Positions 10,110 to 18,944 of a stretch of DNA of 64,000 nucleotides are shown here, piece after piece (position 1 is the stretch's first letter; each line of letters opens with the position of its first letter). Both the position numbers and the translations under genes were made by a program. The notes below the pieces were generated by a model, which saw only the letters and a program-made list of their open reading frames with translations, searched no databases and had not been told where the DNA came from. The DNA comes from Mycobacterium conspicuum (GTDB lineage Bacteria; Actinomycetota; Actinomycetes; Mycobacteriales; Mycobacteriaceae): assembly GCF_010730195.1 (NCBI RefSeq), contig NZ_AP022613.1, forward strand, positions 1,240,001 through 1,304,000, read 5' to 3'.

Positions 10110-11384
10110 ATGAGTGTCGATGCGCTGGTGACCAAACCGGCGAGCGGCCACTGGACCGACGCGTATCCCGAATTGGGCCGTGGCCCGGTGTCACTCGAGG
10201 ACTGCGTCTCGCCCGAGTTCTACGAAAAGGAACGCGAGCACGTCTTCAAAAAGACCTGGCTTTACGTCGGGCGCATGGAGCGGGTGCCGCGCTCGGGCAG
10301 CTACTTCACCCGCGAGCTGAAATTCCTGAACACGTCGATCATCGTCGTGCGCGGCAAGGACGACGTGATCCGCGCCTTCCACAATGTTTGTCCGCACCGC
10401 GGCAACAAGATGCTGTGGAGCGACGACCCCTTCGAGGAGGTGCAGGGCCGGGCGCCGGTGCTCTACTGCCGCTTCCACGGTTGGCGCTACAACCTGGACG
10501 GCTCGCTGCACGCGGCCACCCGCAAGGATCTGCTGCTCGACTTCGACGCTGAGGGCTGTCGGGTTCCCGCGATCCAGTGCGAGGTGTGGGAAGGCTTCAT
10601 CTTCATCAACCTCAACCCGCACAACACCGAGCCGCTGCGGTCCTACCTCGGGGAGCTGGCGCACGGCATCGAGGGCTATCCCTTTGCCGGTCCGCATCAG
10701 GTGTACCGCTTCAGGGTTGAGCTGCAATGCAACTGGAAGATCTTCGTCGACAGCTTCGCCGAGAGCTACCACGGGCCGTATCTGCATGCGTCCTCGTTCG
10801 GCGCGCTGACCGCCGAGGCCCGGGACGCGTTCGACCAACCGAATCCGTTCACCGATGCGCTGGCCTACCAGCTGAAGGGGCCGCATCGGATGTTTTCCTT
10901 CGCCGGTGAGCCGTCGCAAAAGACGCCGTATTCCAAGCCGATCGAGTGCGTGATGGAGGCCAGTGCGGCCGGCCCGTGGAACAAACGCACCGACCGCGGC
11001 CCGATGCCGGTGGGGCTGAATCCTACGCGCTCCGAGAAATACGGGTTCGACTCGTTCCAGTTCTTCCCCAACTTCGTGCTGATCTTCGGGGCATCCGGTT
11101 TCAGCACGCACGTGCACTGGCCGACGGGGCCGCACTCGCACCTCTTCGAAGTCGAGATGTTCTATCAGCCGCCCAGGACGCACAAGGAGCGGCTGGGGCA
11201 GGAGCTGACGGTGACGTTCCTCAACGACATCATCCTCGAAGACGCCAGTCCGTCCGAAGGGCTGCAGGCCATGCTGAACAGCGGTGCGCTCACCCATTTC
11301 ACGATGAACGACGAGGAGATCCTGCTGCGCCATCTGCACAAGGTGGTCGCCGACTACGTGGCGGCCGGCGAGGCGGGGCGATGA
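10110..11384 (+). CDS. Rieske non-heme iron oxygenase, alpha subunit
   Basis: Ring-hydroxylating or demethylating-type oxygenase of 424 residues. The start at 10110 has an AAGGAGG site 5 bp upstream; the frame upstream of it overlaps the divergent regulator. The Rieske [2Fe-2S] ligands are C94-P-H96 and C120-x2-H123 (CPHRG, YCRFHGW). The catalytic domain has DSFAESYHGPYLH, which carries the two His of the mononuclear iron site and the bridging Asp. No beta subunit, ferredoxin or reductase is encoded next to it, so electrons must come from elsewhere. It heads an operon with overlapping genes. Substrate unknown. Confidence 0.92.
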   Translation: MSVDALVTKPASGHWTDAYPELGRGPVSLEDCVSPEFYEKEREHVFKKTWLYVGRMERVPRSGSYFTRELKFLNTSIIVVRGKDDVIRAFHNVCPHRGNKMLWSDDPFEEVQGRAPVLYCRFHGWRYNLDGSLHAATRKDLLLDFDAEGCRVPAIQCEVWEGFIFINLNPHNTEPLRSYLGELAHGIEGYPFAGPHQVYRFRVELQCNWKIFVDSFAESYHGPYLHASSFGALTAEARDAFDQPNPFTDALAYQLKGPHRMFSFAGEPSQKTPYSKPIECVMEASAAGPWNKRTDRGPMPVGLNPTRSEKYGFDSFQFFPNFVLIFGASGFSTHVHWPTGPHSHLFEVEMFYQPPRTHKERLGQELTVTFLNDIILEDASPSEGLQAMLNSGALTHFTMNDEEILLRHLHKVVADYVAAGEAGR

Positions 11385-11704
11385 ATGCGGTTCTGCCTCA
11401 GGAGTTTTCCCAACTCGAGCATCTGGTCGCCGAGTGGGCGATCGAGGACGGTCACCAGCGCTATGTGAAGCGGGTGAACAGCTCCATGGCCGAGATCCAG
11501 GCGTTCTACGACGAGGTGTTCCCGCACGCCGAGGAGGCGGTCGCCTACATCGACAAGTTCGACTACTCCGAACCGCTGCCCGAGGACGTTGCGAACCTGC
11601 GCAACCTGCTGTACTCGTTGATCACCGTCTCGTTGGCGGTCGAGCTGTGGAAGCAGCCGAGGGTAAAGCATTCCGCACACACCATCCTGACGCGATTGAG
11701 CTGA
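11381..11704 (+). CDS. small helical protein of the oxygenase operon, unknown function
   Basis: Predicted 107-residue, mostly helical protein starting at an ATGA overlap with the Rieske gene, so almost certainly co-translated with it. The sequence is acidic and aromatic (LVAEWAIEDGHQRYVKRVNS, then AFYDEVFPHAEEAVAYIDKF, then LLYSLITVSLAVELWKQPRV). It has no metal or nucleotide motif and no signal peptide. It is not an NTF2-like Rieske beta subunit by inspection. I do not recognise a named family. It may be a structural partner or adaptor of the oxygenase. Confidence 0.8.
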   Translation: MNAVLPQEFSQLEHLVAEWAIEDGHQRYVKRVNSSMAEIQAFYDEVFPHAEEAVAYIDKFDYSEPLPEDVANLRNLLYSLITVSLAVELWKQPRVKHSAHTILTRLS

Positions 11705-11709
11705 CGGGC

Positions 11710-12540
11710 ATGGCACTTTCATCGCGGCAACTCGAAATCATCGACTGCACACCGGTAATCGGCAGCGAGATCAGAACCGACCTGGACACGCTGCTCAGCG
11801 GAACCGAGGCCGAGAATATCCGCGCCACACTCGAGCAACGCGGTGTGGTCTTCTTCCGCGGCCTGCAGATCAGTGACGAGCAGCAGGTCACCATAGCCAA
11901 AACCCTTGGCAGCATTGTGCAGAACGAGGGCGAGGGCGGCATCTACAAGATCTCCCTCGACGAAAGCGTGAATCAGCGGGCCAAATACTTGAGGGGCTCG
12001 CTGTTCTGGCATTTCGACGGCTCGCTGCAGCCGTATCCGAATCTCGCGACGCTGCTGCGTGCGATGAAGCTCTCCGACACCGGGGGCCAAACCGAGTTCT
12101 GCAACACCTACGCGGCGTACGAGGACCTGCCGGACGCCGACAAGGAGGCGATCGCCGACCTTCGGGTGGTGCACAGCGCGGAGCGCTCGCAGTATTACGT
12201 GACCCCGGAGATGAGCTACGACGAGATCGCCTTCTGGCAGAAATCCCCGACGAAGGCATGCCCCATGGTGTGGACGCACCGGTCCGGGCGCAAGTCCCTG
12301 CTGCTCGGCGCCACCGCCGACTACGTGATCGGATTGCCCGTCGAAGAAAGCCGTGCACTGCTTGCGCGCCTTCGTGATTGGGCCACCCAACCGCAGTACG
12401 TGTATCGGCACGAATGGCAGCTCGGTGACCTGCTCATCTGGGACAACACCGGCACCATGCACCGGGCGCTACCCTATGCCGTCGACAGCGGACGCCTCAT
12501 GCACCGCACAGTGCTCGCCGGAGAAGAGCCCCTCGATTGA
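11710..12540 (+). CDS. TauD/TfdA-family Fe(II)/2-oxoglutarate dioxygenase
   Basis: Predicted 2-oxoglutarate-dependent dioxygenase of 276 residues. The iron triad is visible as H101-x-D103 in FWHFDGS and H251 in NTGTMHRA, with a downstream Arg (RLMHRTVLAG) for the 2-oxoglutarate carboxylate. EQRGVVFFRGLQI is the usual early strand of the family. The start at 11710 is 5 bp after the upstream stop; a longer frame lies inside that gene. Having a second, unrelated oxygenase in the same operon as a Rieske enzyme is unusual and suggests successive oxidations of one compound. Confidence 0.9.
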   Translation: MALSSRQLEIIDCTPVIGSEIRTDLDTLLSGTEAENIRATLEQRGVVFFRGLQISDEQQVTIAKTLGSIVQNEGEGGIYKISLDESVNQRAKYLRGSLFWHFDGSLQPYPNLATLLRAMKLSDTGGQTEFCNTYAAYEDLPDADKEAIADLRVVHSAERSQYYVTPEMSYDEIAFWQKSPTKACPMVWTHRSGRKSLLLGATADYVIGLPVEESRALLARLRDWATQPQYVYRHEWQLGDLLIWDNTGTMHRALPYAVDSGRLMHRTVLAGEEPLD

Positions 12541-13409
12541 AACTCGGCATCGCGACGCCCGTCGTCACCAATGTCGCCGGCGCCGCCTTGACGTGGGAAA
12601 AGAACGCGACGATCGACGACATCGGCCGGGTCGCCGAGACCGCGGACCGGCTCGGCTACCACCACCTCACCTGCAGTGAACACATCGGCGTTCCTTCCGC
12701 CGAGGCGCCGCGGCGCGGCTCCCGGTACTGGGACCCGCTGGCCACCCTGGGTTATATCGCGGCCCGCACGCGGCACATCCGACTCGCCACCATGACCCTG
12801 GTGCTCGGCTATCACCACCCGCTGGCGATCGTAAAGCGTTACGGCACACTGGATCACGTCAGCGGCGGCAGGCTGATATTGGGCGTCGGCGTCGGCAGCC
12901 TGAAGGAAGAGTTCGACCTTCTCGGGGCGCCGTTTGACGATCGTGGTGCGCGCGGCGACGACGCGCTGCGCGCGCTGCGTGCGGCGCTGCCGACCAACGA
13001 GCCGGCCTACGCGGGCGAGTATTACTCGTTTGGCGGGCTCACCGTCGACCCCTGCGCGCTGCAGGCCCACCTGCCGATTTGGATTGGTGGCCGCACCAAG
13101 CGCTCGTTGCGGCGTGCGGTCACCCTCGCCGAGGGGTGGTGCCCCTTCGGTGTGTCTGTTGCCACCGCTGCCGAGTGGCTGCGGGCCTGGCAACTTCCCG
13201 AGGGATTCGAGGTCGTCTTGCCCGCTGATCAGCCTCTCGACCCGGTGGGAGCGCCGGAGGTGACCGCGGAAACGCTACGGACCATGGCCGCGGCCGGCAC
13301 CACCACGGTGTCCGCGCGGTTCCTCCATCACTCGCTTGAGCACTATCTCGAGCAGATTCACGCGCTGGCCGAGCTGCACGGCCGCGAAGGCAGTCAGGCC
13401 ACCGCGTAG
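12537..13409 (+). CDS. LLM-class F420-dependent oxidoreductase
   Basis: Luciferase-like monooxygenase fold, 290 residues, probably using F420 or FMN. It starts with TTG overlapping the upstream TGA (TTGA), which keeps the operon contiguous and gives the standard strand MKLGIATPVVTN. The family core is seen in DRLGYHHLTCSEHIGVP, then ARTRHIRLATMTLVLGYHHP, then GRLILGVGVGSLKEEFDLLG, and AHLPIWIGGRTKRSLRRA. The last gene of the oxygenase operon, it could reduce or oxidise the pathway intermediate. F420 use is inferred from the mycobacterial context. Confidence 0.87.
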   Translation: MKLGIATPVVTNVAGAALTWEKNATIDDIGRVAETADRLGYHHLTCSEHIGVPSAEAPRRGSRYWDPLATLGYIAARTRHIRLATMTLVLGYHHPLAIVKRYGTLDHVSGGRLILGVGVGSLKEEFDLLGAPFDDRGARGDDALRALRAALPTNEPAYAGEYYSFGGLTVDPCALQAHLPIWIGGRTKRSLRRAVTLAEGWCPFGVSVATAAEWLRAWQLPEGFEVVLPADQPLDPVGAPEVTAETLRTMAAAGTTTVSARFLHHSLEHYLEQIHALAELHGREGSQATA

Positions 13410-13438
13410 CGCAGGGCCCAAACGGGTAAATACTCGAG

Positions 13439-14890
13439 GTGCCCGACGATCGATTGCTCACCCCCGGCCAGACATGCTGGTCCGTGGTGCGCGCCGGCCA
13501 GTTCGCCTGCATCGTCGACGGGGCCGACTATTTCCGGCACGTGAAGGCCGCGATGCTGCGCGCCCGGCACCGAATCATGTTGATCGGATGGGACTTCGAC
13601 GCCAGGACGACCTTTGAGCGAGGCACCAGGACACTCGCCGGACCCAACCAGCTCGGCGCCTTCGTGTACTGGATGTTGTGGAAGCGGCCGGCCCTGGAGA
13701 TTTACCTACTGAGATCAAATCTGCGCCTGCTGCCGGCCTTCGATCGCATGTGGTACGGGCTCACCCCGGTATCGCTGGTGAATCAGATCAGCAGCAAGCG
13801 GATCCGCTTCGCCGTCGACGGCGCCCATCCGATCGGCGCCGTCCATCACCAGAAGATCGTGGTCGTCGACGACGCGGTGGCGTTCTGCGGTGGTGTCGAC
13901 CTCACGGTCGACAGGTGGGATAACCGTGCGCATCACGACGACAACCGCCGCCGGCAGACGGTGGGGCGAAGCTATGGGCCGCGGCACGAGGTTTCGGCAG
14001 CGGTCGACGGGGCGGCGGCGCGCGCGCTCGCCGAGCTGGCTCGCGCTCGGTGGCAGACCGCGACGGGCCAGTCCCTGGAGCCGGTCGAGCCCAAGCACAC
14101 CACCTGGCCCAGCAGGCTGAACCCGATCCTGCGCGATGTCGATGTCGGAATCGCGCGCACGGTACCGGAATTGGGGGATCGCCGCGAAGTGCGGGAAGTG
14201 GAGGCGCTCAACCTGGCCGCCATCGCGGCAGCACGTCACATCATCTACCTGGAGAACCAGTATCTGGCAGCGCGTCGCATCGTCGATGCGCTGGCGGCGC
14301 GCCTACGCGAAGCCGACGGTCCCGAGATCGTCATCGTCCTTCCGCGGCGAGGAAAGAACCGCCTCGAGCGGGGAACGATGGATGGCGCTCGGCACCGGCT
14401 CATGCAAGTGCTCTGGGCCGCAGACGAGCACCACCGTTTAGGGGTGTACTGGCCCGCCAACGAAGCCGGCACCGCGATATACGTTCATTCGAAGGTGATG
14501 GTGATCGACGATCGGCTACTGCGCATCGGCTCGTCGAATCTGAACAACCGGTCGATGGGATTCGACAGCGAATGCGATGTCGCGGTCGAAGCGGTGTTGC
14601 CCGAGCACGATCACCTTCGCCGCCAAATCGCCTCCGTCCGAGACCAATTGGTGTCGGAACACCTAGGCGTGTCGGTCGGCGAGCTCGAAACGGCGATGGG
14701 TCAGCACGGGTCATTCCTTGGCGCCGTTGAGGCGCTGCGCGGGCAGGGCAGGAGTCTGCGGCCGATCACCGGCCACACGGTGTCCGACGAGGCGAGCCGG
14801 CTGGCGGAGAATGACCTCATGGACCCCGACCATGTTCCCGGGTCACTGACCCGAAGCGTGCAGAGGTTCATCGCCGGGCTCGCGCGCTGA
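13439..14890 (+). CDS. phospholipase D-family protein with two HKD motifs
   Basis: Phosphodiesterase or transphosphatidylase of the PLD superfamily, 483 residues, starting with GTG. Two HxKxxxxD motifs are present: H137-x-K139 to D144 in HHQKIVVVDD, and H350-x-K352 to D357 in VHSKVMVIDD, each followed by the Gly/Asn-rich segment (CGGVDLT; GSSNLNNRS). No signal peptide is present. The architecture matches cytoplasmic bacterial PLD enzymes. It follows the oxygenase operon by 29 bp on the same strand but has no evident pathway link. Confidence 0.88.
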   Translation: MPDDRLLTPGQTCWSVVRAGQFACIVDGADYFRHVKAAMLRARHRIMLIGWDFDARTTFERGTRTLAGPNQLGAFVYWMLWKRPALEIYLLRSNLRLLPAFDRMWYGLTPVSLVNQISSKRIRFAVDGAHPIGAVHHQKIVVVDDAVAFCGGVDLTVDRWDNRAHHDDNRRRQTVGRSYGPRHEVSAAVDGAAARALAELARARWQTATGQSLEPVEPKHTTWPSRLNPILRDVDVGIARTVPELGDRREVREVEALNLAAIAAARHIIYLENQYLAARRIVDALAARLREADGPEIVIVLPRRGKNRLERGTMDGARHRLMQVLWAADEHHRLGVYWPANEAGTAIYVHSKVMVIDDRLLRIGSSNLNNRSMGFDSECDVAVEAVLPEHDHLRRQIASVRDQLVSEHLGVSVGELETAMGQHGSFLGAVEALRGQGRSLRPITGHTVSDEASRLAENDLMDPDHVPGSLTRSVQRFIAGLAR

Positions 14891-15045
14891 CCAACTCCGA
14901 ATGCGTAGCGCGCGCGGCGGTGGGTAAGAACCCTTGTGTGCAGGTGCGGAGCGTTAGAGCATGAAATCTGATGCGGCTCGATTGACTTGTCCCGCTCGCG
15001 GGCGGGAAAGAACACCACCCTGTCAAACGCCCGAAGGAGACGTCC

Positions 15046-15849
15046 ATGTCGTTTTTGACCACACAACCCGAAGCGTTGGCCTACGCGGCGGGCAAGCTGC
15101 AAACCATCGGTTCTGGGGTGGCCGCCGAGAGCGCGGCCGCGGCGGCGCCGACCACCAACGTGATTCCCGCGGCCGCGGATGAGGTATCGGCGTTGCAGGC
15201 GGCGATCTTTGGCGCGTACGGCAGCCTGTACCAGTCGGTCAACGCGCAAGCCGTCAGCGTCCACCAACTCTTCGTGCACACCTTGGGGGTTAGTGCGGGC
15301 TCGTATGCGGCCACCGAGTCCAGTAACTCGGCTACCACGGCTTCGCCGTTGGCGGAAAGGATTTCGAGCTTCCTCGGTTCCGCCGCGGTTGCCGACCCGT
15401 CGGGTGGCGGCCTCGCCAACATCGCCAACATCGGCGTGGGGAACTGGGAGTCCGCATCTTCGAACGTGCTCGGAATGTGCGGCGGCGGTCTTCTTCCCGG
15501 TGCGAACGAGACTGGCGACGCCGTCGAAGCGGCCGGAGCAGCCGCCGGCCCGGTGACCGCGAATTCTGCGGGCTCGAACGGGGTCCCGGTGTGGGGGAGT
15601 CTGGGCCAGCCGATCTTGGCCAACTCATCGTCGGTGCCGGCGAGTTGGGTCGGGGGAGCCGCCCCGGCGCCGGCGAGCCCTGGCGCGTCGACGACCGCCG
15701 GCTGGACGGCCCCGGTGGCGCAAGGCACCCCGGCGACGTCCATGCCGGCCGGGATGCCGTTGGCGGCCACGACGGGGAAGGCCGGTGGCATGGGCGTGCC
15801 GCGGTACGGCATCAAGCCCACCGTGATGGCGCGACCGACCGTCGCCTGA
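15046..15849 (+). CDS. PE family protein with PPE-SVP-like C-terminal tail
   Basis: PE protein of 267 residues. The PE domain occupies residues 1 to about 95 (MSFLTTQPEALAYAAGKLQT with the Pro-Glu pair, then GAYGSLYQSVNAQAVSVHQLF). The Ala/Gly/Pro-rich remainder ends in GVPRYGIKPTVMARP. A clear GAAGGAG site precedes the ATG. PE proteins pair with PPE proteins through helical bundles and are exported by type VII secretion; the PPE gene follows after 32 bp. No PGRS repeats are present. The tail is discussed under findings. Confidence 0.93.
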   Translation: MSFLTTQPEALAYAAGKLQTIGSGVAAESAAAAAPTTNVIPAAADEVSALQAAIFGAYGSLYQSVNAQAVSVHQLFVHTLGVSAGSYAATESSNSATTASPLAERISSFLGSAAVADPSGGGLANIANIGVGNWESASSNVLGMCGGGLLPGANETGDAVEAAGAAAGPVTANSAGSNGVPVWGSLGQPILANSSSVPASWVGGAAPAPASPGASTTAGWTAPVAQGTPATSMPAGMPLAATTGKAGGMGVPRYGIKPTVMARPTVA

Positions 15850-15881
15850 AAAGCCTTCGCGCACAGGAGAGGTAGACAGAA

Positions 15882-16964
15882 ATGGATTTCGGAGCCTTAC
15901 CCCCAGAAATCAACTCCGGACGCATCTACGCCGGTCCCGGTGCGGGACCGATGATGGCCGCCGCGACGGCGTGGAACGGGTTGGCCGCCGAGCTGAGCTC
16001 CATGGCGGCCGGCTATGAATCGGTGATCACCGAACTCACCTGCGAGCAGTGGCTGGGCCCGGCGTCGGCAGCGATGGCCGCCGCGGCCCAGCCGTACGTG
16101 TCGTGGATGAACGCCACCGCGGCGCTCGCGCAGCGGGCGGCCACGCAGGCGATGGCCTCCGCGGCGGCTTTCGAAGCGGCCTTCGCTGCGATGGTGCCGC
16201 CGCCGGTGATCGCGGCCAACAGAGCTCAGCTGGCGGCACTCGTCGCGACCAACTTCCTGGGCATAAACACGCCCGCGATCATGGCCACCGAGGCGCACTA
16301 CGCCGAGATGTGGGCCCAGGACGCCGCCGCGATGTACGCCTACGCCGCGTCGTCGGCGAGCGCCGGGACGTTGACGCCGATGACGCCCCCGGCGCCGACC
16401 GCCAATCCGGCCGGGCTGGCCACGCAGGCGGGGCTGATGCAGACGATCGCCAGCCTGCCCAATGCGGTTGCGGCGCTTGCATCTCCGCTCGCGGCCGCGG
16501 CGCCGATTCTGAGCAACACGTTTGTGGCGAATGCCATCAACGGGGCGGTGGATGCGACCGCTTGGTGGGTGATGAATACCATCCCGAATTCGGTGTTGCT
16601 CGGCCACGCGATGAACAGTGCCGCCGCGACTCCCGCGGCCCTCGCGGGCGCCCACGGCGTCGCGGGGATAGCCTTCCCCGCCAACCTCGTTGGGGCACCG
16701 GTGTCGGCGGCGTTGGGCCAGGCGCCCACTGTGGGTGGTGGTTTGTCCGTGCCCGCCACATGGTCGGCGGCCACCCCGGCGGTCGGCTCCGAGGCTGCGC
16801 TGGCGGGCTCGGGCTGGACCCCGGCCCGCGAAGCGGCGGAGGAAGCCGGGCTGCCCGCGTTGGCTCCGGTGGCTGCGGTGGGCGGCGCCGCGAGATCCCT
16901 GGCCTTCGGCGGCCCGCGTTACGGCATCAAACCCACCGTGATGCCCAGATCGGTTTTCGGATGA
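15882..16964 (+). CDS. PPE family protein, SVP subgroup
   Basis: PPE protein of 360 residues, co-transcribed with the PE gene. The PPE domain covers residues 1 to about 175 (MDFGALPPEINSGRIYAGPG with the Pro-Pro-Glu motif, EQWLGPASAAMAAA with the WxG element, and NRAQLAALVATNFLGINTPA). The C-terminal part has the SVP-like GGGLSVPATW near residue 285 and ends in GGPRYGIKPTVMPR. The pair is expected to be an ESX substrate, most often of ESX-5 for the SVP group. No esx genes are adjacent. Confidence 0.95.
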   Translation: MDFGALPPEINSGRIYAGPGAGPMMAAATAWNGLAAELSSMAAGYESVITELTCEQWLGPASAAMAAAAQPYVSWMNATAALAQRAATQAMASAAAFEAAFAAMVPPPVIAANRAQLAALVATNFLGINTPAIMATEAHYAEMWAQDAAAMYAYAASSASAGTLTPMTPPAPTANPAGLATQAGLMQTIASLPNAVAALASPLAAAAPILSNTFVANAINGAVDATAWWVMNTIPNSVLLGHAMNSAAATPAALAGAHGVAGIAFPANLVGAPVSAALGQAPTVGGGLSVPATWSAATPAVGSEAALAGSGWTPAREAAEEAGLPALAPVAAVGGAARSLAFGGPRYGIKPTVMPRSVFG

Positions 16965-16971
16965 CGGCGAG

Positions 16972-17393
16972 TCAGCCTTTCCGCTGGAGCTGGATCCGGT
17001 TGGTCTGGCTGTACCCCGCTGGTTTGCCGCAGGCGGCCTGCACATAGACCTGTTGGTCCGTGCCCGCAAGGGTATTCGGGTCCCACGTGAGGTGGGCGTT
17101 CGCGGCATAGGGAACGCGTGTGCCGTCCGAGCAACGGACGTTGTCGAACATGTCAACAACCCATTGACCATCGAGAAGCTGCGCCCGGCTGGTGCCGTGC
17201 CCCGCGTTGATGTCGGCGCATCCGTCGCCGCACGGATTGACGTTCCAATCGGTGACGTGGGCGACGCCCGACGGGCTGGTCTCGGTGAGGACATAGTCGC
17301 CGACCAGCTCGGGCGCGGCGGACGCGGGCGCGCCCGACATTCCGCCGCTGCCGCGGCGAGGGCGGCGAGGGCCATCGCGGGCGTGATGTTCAT
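16972..17393 (-). pseudogene. secreted protein with apparent one-base frameshift after the signal peptide
   Basis: The downstream frame (from the ATG at 17340) encodes MSGAPASAAPELVGDYVLTE and a further 102 residues with cysteines in NPCGDGCAD, NVRCSDG and QAACGKP, like small mycobacterial exported proteins, but has no signal peptide. The frame two bases off has ATG at 17393 and encodes MNITPAMALAALAAAAA, an excellent signal peptide, then becomes Arg/Pro noise. Restoring one base near 17341-17350 joins them into a signal peptide ending at PASA. It could be a real mutation or an assembly error in GC-rich sequence. Convergent with the PPE gene. Confidence 0.6.
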
Positions 17394-17456
17394 GGTTCGT
17401 CTCGATTCGGTTGGCTACCCTAGGCTTCTACCCCACGAACGACGATGCGTGGCGAC

Positions 17457-18935
17457 TCAGAATCCGAAATCGCCGCCGCTGCTGCCGGAATCAAACCCAC
17501 CGCCGCCGGAGTCGAACCCGCCGCCGCCGAAGTCGAAGCTGCCACCGCCGGAATCGGAACCGCCGAATCCGCCGAAATCGACGCTCCCGCCGCCGGAGTC
17601 ATAACCTCCGGTGTAGTCGTTGCCGCCGAAGCCGACGTCACCACCACCCGACTGGCCATAACCGCCGTCGAAGCCGACGTCTCCCTGCGGGCTGTCGTAG
17701 TTGGCGCCGAAACCGCTGTCAGAGTTCGCGTATGCCGAATCCCAGCCGGCCTCGAAGCCGCGTTCGTAGCTGCCGCCCCAGTGGTCGTCCAGCAGCGCAT
17801 CCATCAGCAGGACATCGGTCAGCGCCCAACCCCAGCCTGGGCCCCAGAAGGCGTACGGGTAGTAGCCCGGGTAGAAGAACATCCCGTTGTAGTAGCCGCC
17901 CGGGTAATAGTTCGTGTAGCCCGGCTGCTGCGTGGTGCTGTAGTTGTTGTTGTTGATCGTCACCTGCTCACCCGTTTGCGGGTTGGTTGTGCGCACGGTG
18001 GCCTGCCTGCGGTCGGTAGCCGGCACCGCGGTCACGGCATCCACGTTGACCGGGAACAGTTTCCGGTTGGCCTTGGCCACGGTGGATTGCACCACCTTCA
18101 GGTGTGCCCGCGCCGCGCTATAGTCGCCCGCCTCGTAGGCCTTACGCGCGTCGTGCAGGCTGGAGTTCGCTCGCAGCGACTCGCCGCTGACGTCGACACT
18201 GCTGTTGGTGAGAACCGCATTGTCCAGCTCGCTGATACCGGATTCGGCGTAAATCAACTCTTGCTTCACCTGATCTCGCGAAGTGGAATCCTGGCGGCGC
18301 TTGCGATTTCGGCTCGCCGCGAACGAGAACAGGGCCACCACCGCAACCGCGATGCCGACAATGATCAGCGTTACCCACAGCCACGTCCAGCTGGTGTGCT
18401 TCTGGTTCACCACGGGGGAAGTGGTCGACCGTGCACCGGGTGTCGCATTCACCTGAGCCAGCTTGGCCACGAATTCAGTGGTCGCGCCGTTCGGGTCGTT
18501 GCGGTGATTTCTGGCCGCCTGACCCATGATGGGGTCCACGTTGTCCGCGATTGCCTTCGGCACGTTGTAGGCCCGCACGTGGTAGCCCTTGGCGTCGATG
18601 ACCAAGATGACACCGCCGAACTCGGGATTGCGGCCGAGAATGCTGTTGTGGATGGCATCCGGTGTGGTCAGGCCGGTTTGGCTGGGGGCGACGGCCGCCA
18701 CCCAGACGGGCGGGGCCGAACTCCACGTCCACCGGCTGGTGAGGATCTGCCGGTTCACCTGGTCGGGATTGCCCAACGGCGGTGTCGCCGTCGGATCGGC
18801 GACCACGTGCGTCGAAGCGTTGAACCTGTTCACCACGTCGTCGGTGTAGTCGTCGGCGCCCGCGGGCGGGGCGAGCAGCATCGCCAGCGCCAGGATCAAC
18901 GGGACCCCGAGCAAGCCCCGGATGCGTACTGTCAC
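17457..18935 (-). CDS. exported TPM-domain-like membrane protein with glycine/tyrosine-rich C-terminus
   Basis: Protein of 492 residues. A signal peptide (residues 1-28, GVPLILALAMLLAPPAGA) precedes an extracytoplasmic domain resembling TPM (GVILVIDAKGYHVRAYNVP, near 107-125), one membrane helix at about 182-205 (WTWLWVTLIIVGIAVAVVAL), a cytoplasmic helical region (SLHDARKAYEAGDYSAARAH), a Tyr/Trp/Pro-rich block (YYPGGYYNGMFFYPGYYPY) and about 100 residues of Gly/Ser/Asp/Phe repeats such as FDSGGGG. TPM proteins are linked to membrane-protein quality control in other organisms. The low-complexity end is unusual for the family. Confidence 0.8.
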   Translation of the reverse strand: MTVRIRGLLGVPLILALAMLLAPPAGADDYTDDVVNRFNASTHVVADPTATPPLGNPDQVNRQILTSRWTWSSAPPVWVAAVAPSQTGLTTPDAIHNSILGRNPEFGGVILVIDAKGYHVRAYNVPKAIADNVDPIMGQAARNHRNDPNGATTEFVAKLAQVNATPGARSTTSPVVNQKHTSWTWLWVTLIIVGIAVAVVALFSFAASRNRKRRQDSTSRDQVKQELIYAESGISELDNAVLTNSSVDVSGESLRANSSLHDARKAYEAGDYSAARAHLKVVQSTVAKANRKLFPVNVDAVTAVPATDRRQATVRTTNPQTGEQVTINNNNYSTTQQPGYTNYYPGGYYNGMFFYPGYYPYAFWGPGWGWALTDVLLMDALLDDHWGGSYERGFEAGWDSAYANSDSGFGANYDSPQGDVGFDGGYGQSGGGDVGFGGNDYTGGYDSGGGSVDFGGFGGSDSGGGSFDFGGGGFDSGGGGFDSGSSGGDFGF

Positions 18936-18944
18936 TTTTCTCCT

